Assembly (NCBI GenBank): GCA_033557835.1
Contig: JAWQRO010000191.1
Coordinates: 1-49,753 of the forward strand
Source of the DNA: Helochares maculicollis
Taxonomy: Eukaryota; Arthropoda; Insecta; Coleoptera; Hydrophilidae
DNA: 49,753 nt
Direction of reading: 5' to 3'
The first letter of the stretch is position 1. Each line of letters opens with the position of its first letter. The translations under genes and the position numbers were made by a program. Below the pieces are notes generated by a model that searched no databases, had not been told where the DNA came from, and saw only the letters and a list, made by a program, of their open reading frames with translations. Below, piece by piece: positions 1 to 11,319 of the stretch.

Positions 1-1674
1 CCGCCCCCCCCCCCCTATACATCGATGCTGGTTAGAGTCGATTTCACGAGAAAAATTGTTTTCTTAAAAATCGAAAAAAATTGAGTATTGACGAAATTTC
101 AGGATTTTCGGACTTCATCAGAAAAAAATTCATCGCGTCCGAACGGAGAGGGCGATTCTGGTACCGTTGGATTCGTCACATCAAGGCGCATGCAACTACA
201 CTACTTAAAAGTTGCTGAATTAAAAAACAAGCGAGCTACGGAGCCCGGACTGTGGACCGTCGGCAAACAGTTTTTCCCTCTTTTTTTCCATACGCTTGGT
301 CCTAGCTCGAATTTCGTTGCACCGATGATCTTATCTCGTCAATATCTCGTTATAATTATTTTATGTTCGACCTCGTAAAGCCAACGATAGCCGAGATATC
401 GGCGACCGGTCGAAAATGGCGAAAACAAATGGCAATTTTCCAAACTTTAGTGCCCTCTAGCGGCCGTCACGGGCGACACAGACGACTCCGGTTTGTGAAT
501 TCTAAATCAGGAGGCGAAAAGCAACAAATCGGTTTAAAATTCGTGGCCGTAGGATGACTATTAAAGATTTTCATTTTTTGCTTTTGTAAGGGGCAATTGC
601 ACCAGTTACGAAACGTTCAAATTCGGCCAGCCGCGTCTTGGAGCAGAGCTTATGATATCCTTGGATTCGCCTCGTCGCCGCAAATCTAACGGTGCTAGAA
701 TCGTCGCGATCGGACGCGAACTGCGGTCTCCAGGGGTCGCCGGAGTTACTGCTTTGTGACAGTCGACTCAGTTTTAAATATTTTTCAAACTTATTAGTTT
801 TTCTACTTAATCTACTGAAGTGAAGTTCTGGGTTCAGTTTAAATATCACAAATTACCGACTGATACAACGTTTCTTAAGGAACAGAGCCCTGAAAGTTCC
901 ATTTTTATAAATTTAAAAATTCCAATGGAATATAAAAATATTTCTCTTGTTAAGAGTATATTAATACTGTCTTTAAAATATATGGCAACACATTGCAAAA
1001 AGATAAATAAAAAAGAGTCTGTATTGAAAAATAATTAAATATTCTTTATAAACATATTAATGTGTTGAATATATGCATGTTAATTATAAAATTTGAAAAT
1101 TTTGTTTTTATTTTGCTCCCTACATAGGTGTTTGGTATTTAGATAATAATATTCGTAGATACCCATGTACAGTATGTACGGGAATGTTGAGTGGAACCAC
1201 TCCACATTATTTTTGTTTTTGTCTATAAATAGAGATATTCAGAATATTTAATAACTATGATGCATCTGTACACTAAGGAATATGCGTAAAAAATCGTTAT
1301 CAAATAGCACTCTCATGTTATTATCCATTCTTCCTCTCAATCTTAGACAAGCGCTTAACGTACAACAAAGAGAAACATATTAAGAATCTACCGTTCTGTA
1401 GAATTTATAGCGAAGAAGTATACATAAACTTTGCATCGTGGTCTACACTGAGAATAGTGCTGTGTAAGTATAATACGAAGTGACTAGAAATACTTAAAAG
1501 TAAGAAGAAGAAGCTACTTGTAAATTGACGTTTGACAACCTCAATTTACCATTTGGATCGTCGCTCAATGTCAATTTGGTATTTACATTTTAGATCATTA
1601 GGAATTAGCCAACTTTTTAATTGTAAGCTGTTAATCGATAAATAGCGTAGCTTATAGTGGAGAAAAATACAGAA
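1..1674. other. Upstream intergenic region of the ZAD gene
   Basis: The first 15 bases are almost pure C. Positions about 100-760 are clearly richer in G, C and CpG than the rest of the window and carry the inverted repeat listed separately. From about 860 the sequence becomes AT-rich. Open frames of up to 96 codons in the first 860 bases overlap one another on both strands and match no family I recognise, so I treat them as by-products of the repeat. No TATA box or other core promoter for the gene starting at 1675 could be fixed. An in-frame TAG at 1648-1650 closes the ZAD reading frame upstream. Confidence 0.5.
134..720. repeat. Diverged inverted repeat (arms about 62 bp)
   Basis: The + strand at 134-196 and the reverse complement of 661-718 share a colinear pattern: TCGCGTCCGA, then CGATTCT-G-ACCGTT-GATT-G, then AGGCG-AT-CAA. 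Many mismatches are transitions (A/G, C/T). The arms are about 460 bp apart. The translated arms also look alike (DSGTVGFVTSRRMQ and DSSTVRFAATRRIQ), as expected for two copies of one repeat in opposite orientation. The family is unknown to me; a dispersed GC-rich repeat inserted twice is the simplest reading. Confidence 0.65.
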
Positions 1675-4600
1675 ATGGGTTCATATGCGAAAGCTGTAAT
1701 GGTAGGATTTATATGTCGCCTCTGTTCAGAGCAGAAGAAAGTTGTAGTTCATTTGTATGGTGAAAAGGCGAAAGAGATGGACCTATTGAATAAAGTTATG
1801 CTAATTCCAATCAGTGTAAGCTTGATTAAATTGCATGATTTACTATAAAAATTATTAACACAATAAATATTTGTATAATTTTTAGATTGAGGAGAATGAC
1901 CACCTGCCAAAAACAATTTGCCAAAGTTGTATAGATAAGCTTGAATTTCAATATAAACTAATACAAAAAATTAAACGCAGTGTTGCAATTCAAAGAACCC
2001 ATCGATTACATCACGTAAGTTGATACAAGTATACTAAAATCATATACTAAAGTAATTTGCATTGTTTATTTTGTTTCCTTTATTACTGGTACACACAATA
2101 TTTACGATAGATGTTATCTTGAAGGCAGCACTTATAGTATTTCAATTAAGACAAATAGAAAATCATCGTTACTCTTCAAAGAAAAATTGCGCATAGGTTA
2201 ATTTTTGTTGTATGGTACAATAAAATGAATGATTCAAAAAGCGCTCCAGTTAAATTACGATAGTGCAGTCACGTGGAAAAGAACCAACAAGATGTTTTAT
2301 TTCGCCTTTGATAATTTTTTGCATTGTTGAAACTAAAAATCCTTTTTGGCATTCTATAAAATTTGAATGTCGACAAATTTGTTAAACTAGCTAAGTTTTT
2401 CTTTATTCTTGTGGCTATAATCAAAATCAGATAAAAGTTAAGAAAAATACGACTAAACAAAAATAAATGTTACTCGCAGTAATTTTTCTGAGACCATTAG
2501 TACAGATATTTCTTGAAAATACCCAATTGTACTTAACTATAATATCTGCATTACCTCGATGCTGTTGTTGAAAATTGTAATTTAGCAAATGTCTACTTGA
2601 ATTTGTTACTTGTAACTTATTACAATATTTAATGCAAGAATTAATTCCAATATAATATATTTATAAATAAAAATTATTGTTCTACAATGAATCACATTAT
2701 ATCAGTTTGTCGAGTTGTTTAAGTTTACGTTATTGATAATATCCATTCGCTTAGTCTGGAAAAACAGACAGTTTTAATCATAGTTGCTGTTGTATATAAA
2801 ATGGTAGCTTTGTAGGCCTTGTAAATTGAACTATGAAACTTAAACAATTAACGACAGAATCCTGTAAAATGTGAAGAGGTGGTGACTAGATTATTTGCAA
2901 GTTATTTCTTTGTTGCTAATGCATTGCATAAATGTAAGACCCTTTTAGTTTACTTTTCAAGCAAAACAAAGCATACATTTTTAATAATTTTAATTTTTCA
3001 CCCTATTAGAGAATAATGTGATTAAATTGATTTTATAGGACGAAAATCATAGTTCTAACTTTTCTGTTTAGTAGCGCTTGTTTGTTTAATACTAATTGTA
3101 AATCGTAAACAATACCACTTTGTGTGCTTAAATAAAGTATAAGTTTTATGAATTGTTATGATACTAGGTACCCATACATTTTCCATATATTTATCACAAC
3201 CCAATTAAATCATATATAGAACTGATGAGTATCCTTTTTCTTTCATATATGATTGTACCTATTTGTCGTTAAAAAAATATATTTGGCATACAATAAATAT
3301 CTAATTATTGCTGCTGCCTTTGGGGTATACATTTTCAAAAAGATCTGAGAATGAGCAAACCATTATAGTATACAATGTGCTGATAATAAACGAATATCAA
3401 CCCTCGCAGAACCGATGTTACTCTTTGATTCATTGTTATATTTGGAAAAGATGCTATTACCATCTAAAGTAGAAGTAAATGACATAATCGCTAAATGGCA
3501 AACAACAAATAATATTTTTACTTAAACACATCTTTAAAAACAAGAGTATAAGAAACCGAATCACATTTTTTGTTGTTGCTTCAGTATAAAAAATAAAACT
3601 TGTACTCATTTATAAACAAGAATGCAATAGTCTGTCTACAGAGTCTATTAGCTCAAAACCACCAAAATTCCTTATTCTCCAGATTTTTTTTACTGGAAAA
3701 AATTGGTACCTGAAAAATGAGTTCACAATCAGAATTGGAAAAATTGCATCATTCCAATTGAATCTAAACATTGGAAGCTGTGCAATTTACTCTGAGGAGT
3801 ATATGTTGAAGAATAAAAATTATTTCATATATAAAAATTGGTTTTGTCATTAATTGGCTACGGTCTAGTATTTCCAAAGTATAGATAAAGTAATATTACT
3901 ACAATGAATGTAAATGTATTCAGTTGAAGATCAGTATATTGTCCTCAAATGGCCGCTCCTTAAAGTTATCCTTTTGATTAAGATATGCATTCTGTCGCCA
4001 ATTTTGAAAAGTTATCCGGAGGACAGCTATCAAACTCCTAGTCGTAAAAAACAAAATGTTCTACTAGGTCCTCATGTTTAAAATGTCTTTTTTTCATGAA
4101 AAATTCGCAACTGTTTAAGAACAATGGTAAAACATTTTTTATTCAAAGTATTGGTCCTCGCTTTTTACACTTTTTATCCATCTCGGGCAATTTGTGAATA
4201 CCATTCCAAAAGAAAGCTTCAACTTTCATTGATATCCATTCACCGAGCCATTTTTGTACATCCTCGTAAATCTTGAAGTGTTGCTTAGCCAGTGCGTGTT
4301 CCATCGATGAGAAGAGGTGAAAATCTGAAGGCGCCAGGTCTGGTGAATACAGCGGGTGGGGTAGGAGTTCTCAACCAAGCGCAAAATCGTTTTTTTTTAC
4401 CTCTTTGGCTGAATGTGCAGGAGCATTGTCATGCTGCAGAATGACTTTGCTGTGGGCGTTTTTTGATCAATGCGTGGTTTAAATTGATCATTTGCAATCG
4501 GTAGCGAATCTTATTAACTGTTTTGCCGTATTTGAGAAGCTCGTAGTACACTACTCCCTTCTGGTCCTACCACACATGGTTGTCCTGGCGTTACTCTTGA

Positions 4601-6293
4601 TTTCCTATGTTTGGGATTCTTAAAATATATCCATTTTTCATCACCAGTTACAATCTGATGCGAAACACCCTTTCTTTTGTGGCGTAAATGCAGCATTTCG
4701 CACACAGATTTTTGACTTTCCATCTCTCGTTCGTTCAGTTTGTGTGGAACCCATTTTCCAACCTTTTGAATCTTCCCAATGGCTCTCAGGCAATCGGAAA
4801 TGGCTTGCCGAGTGACATTCAACTATTCCGCCATCATTTGTTGTGTCTTGTAATTCGTCGTCTTCAAACTTTTTGGGTCGATTTTCACGTTCTTTGTCAA
4901 TATCATAGAAATCGCTACTTTTGAAACCAGCGTTCACAAGTCTTGACAGTTGGAGCAAGATCGCCGTAAGTCTTTGCAAGAATTCGATGACTTTCTGATG
5001 CCTTTTTCTTTTGATTGAACTCGTAAACAACTAAACGAATATGACGTTTTGTGGTGGGCAGTCTTGCTAAAAAAATGGCGGATTGTATTCCAAAGATTAA
5101 TTCAATACATTTCATGCGCCATCTCTCGACAACAAAACAACATTTTAAACTTGCGCACCTGGTATATTAATTTACTGGCTGCTATGATACTGTTAAACTG
5201 TCTGTTACCTCATTTTAGTTGAACTTTAAAATTTGAACATCTAGGAAAAATAGTAGGTTGTCCAATATGTTTTGCGGTTCGATAAGAAAAACACAATTTT
5301 ATGATTTCATATACATTATATTATTCAATAGAGTCTCCCAGAACATCAATACAATTCCGTTCCAACAAGATTCCAATTTATGAATTCCATCTTTGGGGTG
5401 AGAATCTAGCAGGGCTGCAAAATACTATGACCTCATCATTGATGAAACACTTTTTCCGTGCATAAATTTGCTCAGATCTGGAAACAGATAGAAGTTGCTA
5501 GTGAATATGGTGAATACTCCATCAATTCGAACTTTAATTTATGGATTTTAGCCATTGTCAAAATGCTCTGGTGACACGGTGCATTGTCCTGATTAAAATA
5601 GAGTTTTTTTTCTTTTGCCAACCAGGTCTTTTTTCACGAACTTTTTCCTTCAGCTGGTCGAAAAGGTTATAATAATATTCAGAATTTATTGTTTTAACAG
5701 TTTGCAATTATTCCACAAACAAAATTCCTTTCGCATCCCCAAAAACTGATGCTGACCAGGTTCACACCACTCTTTAGCCTCTTGTTTTGATTCAGGATCA
5801 TGGTGATAAACCCACATTTTATTCATAGTGATGAATTGACGCATAAAATCCACTTTATCCACAACTTATCATTAGATTGATTTGTAAGCTGAAAAGCTGC
5901 AGAAATATCAAATTGTTGACCAAATTCAATAGTGAGGACTTCTTGTACATGATGTATCAATAAACAATTTTTTTTTATTTTTAAGCACGAGGAAATGGAT
6001 TAATGATAGTTTGCTGATTTTATGACAATGTTACCTCTGCAACATACTGCTTGTCACAGGTATATTAATTTTGAAACATGCACTGTTTCGAAGTCTTTCA
6101 GCTGATCCTCAAAACCGAATCAGAAAAATATATCTACAGGTAAAACGAGGTAGTTTTATATAATTTTTATTTATAGGGAAATGGAAGATGTCCGACAGAA
6201 TGTCCACTTCATGGATATGACCCTGTTTTAAATCCAATGGTAGTTAATGAAGATGGTGCTGGAGCCACACAAACAGCCGATGAAGAAAGATGA
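1675..6293 (+). CDS. ZAD-domain protein without zinc fingers (3 exons, 128 aa)
   Basis: Exons are 1675-1815, 1886-2014 and 6177-6293, all joined in phase 0 with GT..AG introns (donors GTAAGC and GTAAGT; acceptors TTTTTAG and TTTATAG). The start ATG at 1675 has G at -3 and +4, and an in-frame stop lies at 1648. Residues 12-80 form a ZAD (zinc-finger-associated) domain. The first Cys pair is CRLC (C14, C17), the second CQSC (C59, C62), and between them lies the usual hydrophobic pattern with the IEENDHLPKTIC motif. ZAD domains bind one zinc ion and dimerise; in insects they usually sit at the N-terminus of C2H2 transcription factors. Here exon 3 adds only 38 residues (GNGRCPTECPLHGYDPVLN, then an acidic end) and no C2H2 finger. 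Intron 1 is 70 bp; intron 2 is 4162 bp and holds two mariner remnants. Role unknown. A missed alternative 3' exon with fingers is possible, but none is visible in this window. Confidence 0.83.
4062..5164 (-). mobile_element. Mariner remnant M1 (family A), degenerate transposase
   Basis: Both ends are visible. The left end TACTAGGTCCTCATGTTTAA (4062) and the reverse complement of the right end, TACCAGGTGCGCAAGTTTAA (to 5164), form the TIRs, each flanked by the TA used by mariner. The transposase lies on the minus strand in broken frames: YEFNQKKKASESHRILAKTY near 5030-4970, the helix-turn-helix AEQLNVTRQAISD near 4820, GKIQKVGKWVPHKLNE, first catalytic Asp in TGDEKW near 4645, second in QHDNAP near 4440, third in YSPDLAPSDFHLF near 4340 (D,D34D). 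It carries stops and frameshifts and two deletions: one at 5020/5021 removing the true N-terminus and one before the WWDQ-like segment. It cannot encode active transposase. It sits in intron 2 of the ZAD gene, antisense to it. Confidence 0.92.
5254..5880 (-). mobile_element. Truncated mariner remnant M7 (family B)
   Basis: The left TIR begins TAGGTTGTCCAATATGTTTT at 5254, followed by GCGGTTCGATAAGAAAAA, and matches the ends of M5 and M6. Read on the minus strand, coding traces run DFMRQFITM..WVYHHDPESKQEAKEWCEPG (about 5850-5780), then the C-terminal part SKFMHGK..SSMM and HPKDGIHKLESCWN down to about 5340. The first catalytic Asp region reads MNKMWV, so the expected Asp is lost. The N-terminal half and the other TIR are missing. 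It begins only about 90 bp beyond M1, in the same intron of the ZAD gene and also antisense to it. Confidence 0.88.
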
Positions 6294-7165
6294 TTCACCA
6301 TTTAATAGTTAACGAATATTTTAACACTGAAAACAAAGTTCTAGAGAAAAACAAATAATATTTTGTGTTTCATACAAGTATGGTAGATTCCTTGCAAGAA
6401 ACTTTTATCATGTCCATTTTAGATTATTTGAAAATAATATGGCTACACACATTAAGGTTATTTGTACACAGCTTTATAATCTCATTAAATTTTAACTATA
6501 GTTCTCTAGTTCTTTGTTCAATCTGTTTGTAAATATTTCATTTCATGAATTTTAAAGTTTATATGTATTCATTTTTGTAAATATTAATTTTGACATAATT
6601 TCACCAATAGGCTTAAGATTATTTATTAGAGTTATTATTTACTTATGGATGATATCGTGAAAGATAAGCCATTTTCAAAGTGACGAAGACACATTGCCTT
6701 AGTTTATTGTTTGTGGATATGTACGTTCTGTGGTAATTACTGTTGAATTTGAAGTTGTAATTGTGGCTAAAGATTATTACTAAATATTTTACAGGAAAAA
6801 TTCTTTTGTGATAAATAATTTTAACATAATGTAACATAAATAATATACCCCAAACTCAGAACAACACTTCATTGTACTGAGTATTTAAGTGGACTGTGGC
6901 TTTGATGCACGAAACATACAATTCAGGGTTTGGAATTTTTAAAACTATATTATGATGTCTGTTAAACAACTCCAACAGTTGTATTTTGAGCCATTATTTA
7001 TTCACTTAAACATTAAAGTGCGCCAAGTCCATAGGCCTGATTAAGTAGAAACATTTTTCAATTTTTGTATCCTAATTTGTTTACACATCTCGTATTTTAA
7101 GACATTTATGTTTTAAAGTGGTATCTTTATACATAGTTCAATAAATGTTTGTAAATAAGTGGTTT
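6294..7165 (+). other. Probable 3' UTR of the ZAD gene
   Basis: After the TGA at 6291-6293 the sequence is AT-rich and has no open frame of note. The polyadenylation signal AATAAA at 7140-7145 is followed by T/G-rich sequence (TGTTTGTAAATAAGTGGTTT), which would give a 3' UTR of about 870 nt. An earlier end cannot be excluded. Confidence 0.5.
7140..7145 (+). terminator. Candidate poly(A) signal of the ZAD gene
   Basis: This is a canonical AATAAA with a GT-rich stretch starting a few bases downstream, on the sense strand of the ZAD gene. Confidence 0.5.
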
Positions 7166-8239
7166 ATTTTATTATTTATGTGTAAATCTGAACGTGGTAA
7201 GAAATAAAATCCGGCATTTCCTCCAATTGACATACATAGATTACTAATTTTATTTCTTCACTATTGTTTTTAAGAGATCTATATCACACTAAAAAAAATT
7301 ATGATTATTATAATGTAAAGTAATTCGTTTTAAACAAAATCAATAATTCTCTCAAATAAAGTTCCGTTTGTGGTTCTCAGATTTGTAAGACTAATATATT
7401 GGTAACGTAAACATACATGCCTGATAAAAATGCTGCAATTATATTAAAAAGTAAATAATCATTAATATAATAGCATGAAATGTTTGTACATTTGTATAAA
7501 TGTATGAAGTATAGCTTAGAGGTGTTGCGCCATGAAGTTTATTCTTGAGATTTTTAACAGATGGTTACATTTGAAGTATCTGATTATATTTGGGTTATTT
7601 TTAACATGATCTCTTTGTATGTGTTTGTATAGTATGTTTGATAGTGTCCAAAGCTGGAATGATGAAATTTGGCATTTAAGCAAAATTGTATATTGTGTAT
7701 CAACTCTTTAGATGTGAGAGGCCACTAGAAGTACCTGTTAATTTAAACCAATTAGCCTCTTAAATAGAGTAATTGAGGTGCAATTTCGTAAAATCTAATC
7801 ATGGAAATTGATATTTTTTAGCTCTGCAGCTTTCATATGAAACAAGTCGTGGAATGAAATGAATGATGATGTTCTGAGAAATGTAAAATTTCAAATTATA
7901 CTCAATTTTAGGCGGATCAAAACCCGAAAGTGGGGCTTTGCCTGCTCTCGCTTAAAAATTGATACATTGGACTTTGACTATTGTTTTAAAATTTGTCCTT
8001 AGCAGAAGATAAAAACGGTTAATATGATTTTAATGTGACTCAATTTAAAGGGATAAGGGTCTAAATAAAAATATATTTTGGGGATAACAGTTTTTGCGAT
8101 ATAGTTATATAATTGTCGTTGGTGAATTACTAGGCATACGCATACGAGAATTTTAAGTTGAAAATCCAGAGTTTTCAGAATTGTGTATTTCCTTATATAA
8201 TGTAATTCGAACAAAATACTAAATAAACTAGCAAGATAA

Positions 8240-8393
8240 AATATATAATGATAACGTGGTGGTAACCCTGTTGTACGCAGATTCCTTGTCGAAGACCAAT
8301 AAGAAACGAGGATTTCCCGGCGCTGATATTCAGATGCTCAGCATCAACACAAAAGCACTATCAGGTATATTTTCTTTAAACTGTTAAGAAGTG
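8240..8393 (+). other. GC-richer coding-like islet, unidentified
   Basis: Inside very AT-rich DNA, positions 8258-8345 have near-balanced base composition. One plus-strand frame stays open from after TAG at about 8229 to TAA at about 8393 and includes NKKRGFPGADIQMLSINTKA. A weak donor (CAG|GTATAT) follows at about 8366. It could be an exon of an unrecognised gene, a non-coding first exon, or an old repeat. I recognise no family. Confidence 0.25.
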
Positions 8394-10239
8394 GGTTGAA
8401 AGTTAATGATTTAACATTAAAAGTTCATTTAGTTGTTGTTTATTAAGTCTTGAATTGTGCCTGACAGTATTTTCTTTTAACAAGATTAGATAAATTCAAA
8501 AGTTAGAGATTTAGCGTGAATCACTTCATCACTGACCTGCCCAAGTAAAAATAATATCCCGGTAAGTACAAAAGATATTTATAAATATTTCCACTGTTTT
8601 ATTCTGTTGCGACTAAATAGATGTAGGACAATACCAAAGAACGATAATACGTATTTAATCTTCTATTTATTGTTAATGTACTTTCGTGAATATGTGCTCA
8701 AACAAGTTCTATTTGTTTATTTTAACTAGTCTTTTAATTTGTTGGGAATGCATGCGTATATGATATATATTTATTTCAATAAAAAGTATTCGTAAAGATA
8801 TTGTAAATATATATTACATTGATCGAATTTGTTTATATTTGTTGGTGAATAGGTATGACTTTCTATTGATTTGATACAGGTTTTTCCAGACTTTAGTAAA
8901 AATATTTGCAAGAATATTATTCTCATGCAACATTTTATTATCATATTTTGTGTCTTTTTTGCTAATATGTTTTGAAGCGTGATAGAAATATTACACACAG
9001 CTATCAAATGATTAAACGAAATTTTAAACAATTTGAAATTGTCATACAATACTTTTAATCTATCGAACATCTCTAAATGGTTAAAGTGAAGGAAACAAAA
9101 CGGTCTAGATCTAGGAAAATTCCGTACAGAGTTTTATAGAATCTGAAATGTATATTTAATGGTCACTGGTCATAGGGATGATTTTCGCCCACTAAAATAA
9201 GCAATGTACTCTCTATGAAAAGAGGCTCGGGGGTGCAAACCTACCGTTATTTTCAATTTTAGATACCTGCTTGGAAGGTCAGTTTACTTTTAGCATGTTT
9301 AAATGCACACGATATTTACATAGTATGAATGCAAAATAGATTCATTAATTTGATGTTCAATTTTATTATTTGCTGTACTGCACATAATTTTAAAATCGAT
9401 GAAAATAGAATTTTTAATTATTTTTTTCTGAGGCAAGGATAGTATTGGAGTCCTTTTAGTGGAATGGGCATATTGGTGCCTGAATACAGACAGAAATGTA
9501 TTTCAACGCGTTCAAACAAATATGGTTTGGGCTAAAACTAAAATATTTGTACCTACAGAAAGCACAATAAAATTTAAAAATCGATCATATATGTGCATAT
9601 TATTAAACCATTCTGAAAAGATATCCACCGTAGTGAGAAATAAAAATGAGAAGTATTGAAAATTTTTTTATAATGGAAAATAAATAGCAATACTATCATT
9701 AACAATTAAGTATTTTCTTTCATGAAAGGCAAGTTTTTGATTGAAATTGATCGACATCTTTTGCAACTTATCTTTTATTGGAATTGTGAAATATTTTTTT
9801 AAAATATTTTATTGCTTATTGTTTTGCTTTAGACATTATTACATTTATAATTATATTTATTTTATCTATATCAGCTCATTACGAAGTCAATCATTGCAAA
9901 TCAGAATTTAAACAATAATTTAAGTGTAAAATTACATCATTTAATACGAATAAGCATGTAAATGTATCAATTAATACAGACTTTTCTTGAATAAAATGTA
10001 TTGCAAATTAAAAACCTAGCATTTTTGTCAAAAAAGTTTACTAATCAAAATCTATATTTGCTAAAAATATTTCAGTACCTATATTTAGTTTGCAATTATT
10101 TCTTAAAATAAAACATTTAGGCCTGTATATAATCTATCCCTTATAAATATTGCTCAGCTGGAACTAAAAAAACTGTTTAATCTGAAATTTGGTTGTTCGA
10201 TTCAACAGATATTACATATAAAAGGTACCACAGGCCCCC

Positions 10240-10390
10240 GCCATCAAAGAAATTTTGTTCCAAAATGAGTCAAATTGTACATAGAACATTTTTTTCTTAC
10301 TGCCGATGAACGTAAAAAGATATTAATTTCTGGGCGTATTCCTACCAATGGAAATTTATCATATCAGGAACGTCGCATGTACATTTAACA
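10240..10390 (+). other. Short coding-like stretch, unidentified
   Basis: A plus-strand frame near 10290-10390 reads LTADERKKILISGRIPTNGN and continues into SYQERRMYI before a stop. The charged, non-repetitive composition differs from the surrounding AT-rich DNA and suggests a decayed coding piece, perhaps from a transposon. There is no recognisable domain and no start or splice sites. Confidence 0.25.
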
Positions 10391-11319
10391 TTTGTGCAAA
10401 GTCAAAATACAAGGAGTTGTACAAGATAAGACAATATTGTAGACTCACGTCTTTAATTAATTCATCTATTTCAGTAGTTGCTGTGCGTAAATATTAACGA
10501 CTACATACGAAGGTGAAATATTAAAAATTGTGAAAAATATGGTAATGGATTCATGTAGCAAGTAAGTACCCTGTATAGTTAGTGTACTCTGGAACCACTC
10601 AAGATACTAGTTTGGGAATATTTTAGTGCGTGAATATGTTTCCCAAATTTATTTAAAAGCTAATCAAAATAAATGCATTTATTGTATGTAATAGCGCAAA
10701 GAACAAACGAATAAACAAAATTAGCATTGGCACTGAGGCTTTGTGCTAAGAAACAAACAGTTGATATTATTTTTGAATGCTTAACACATTAATCTGTTCG
10801 TATGTATAGCTTTTAGTTCTGCGCCGTACTGAGAATATATCAAATTACATATTTTACAGAATAAACAGTGTCGATTGTATTAACAATGCTTTATATGTGT
10901 TGTTAAATGTTAGATTTAAGAAATAAAACTCCGAAATAGTAGAATACTAACAACGCAGTCATAAGCGTGATGACGATATACCTATCATATTATTTCAATA
11001 TTTATATTTAAAGATATCTAATATGGTCGTAGTTATATAAATAAAATAGCGGTGAAAATGTAGCTAATGTAGGTAAAATTTCACTTGAAATAAACTTTTA
11101 GGGGTGACGCCAAAATCAGATTGCACAACGAATCATTTTAAATCTGCCGCGGTATTTCATTCAAACTATCTTTGCAGTCTCTTGTCCTTTCATTTTAAAA
11201 TTTCATTTAAATTTAACTTAAAACGATGCTACACAATTTCAATCAGTGTTATCTATTGAAACTAAAAATAAAAATGCTTTCAGAGGTTTTGATATTGAAA
11301 AGCTATCAAAACGGCACGA

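Larger units (their letters stand above)
7166..11319. other. Intergenic region between the ZAD gene and Atg14
   Basis: This is about 4.1 kb of AT-rich sequence with no gene I can support. Two short stretches stand out, at 8240-8393 and 10240-10390, and are listed separately. A strong donor-like site (CAA|GTAAGT at 10561/10562) and another at 8562 (CCG|GTAAGT) could end non-coding first exons of Atg14, but no pairing acceptor can be proven. The Atg14 promoter should lie somewhere here. Confidence 0.4.

Noticed and set aside
571..849. A 92-codon minus-strand frame in the GC-rich upstream block
   Set aside because: Part of it lies in an inverted-repeat arm and resembles the other arm's translation; it is better explained as repeat sequence than as a gene.
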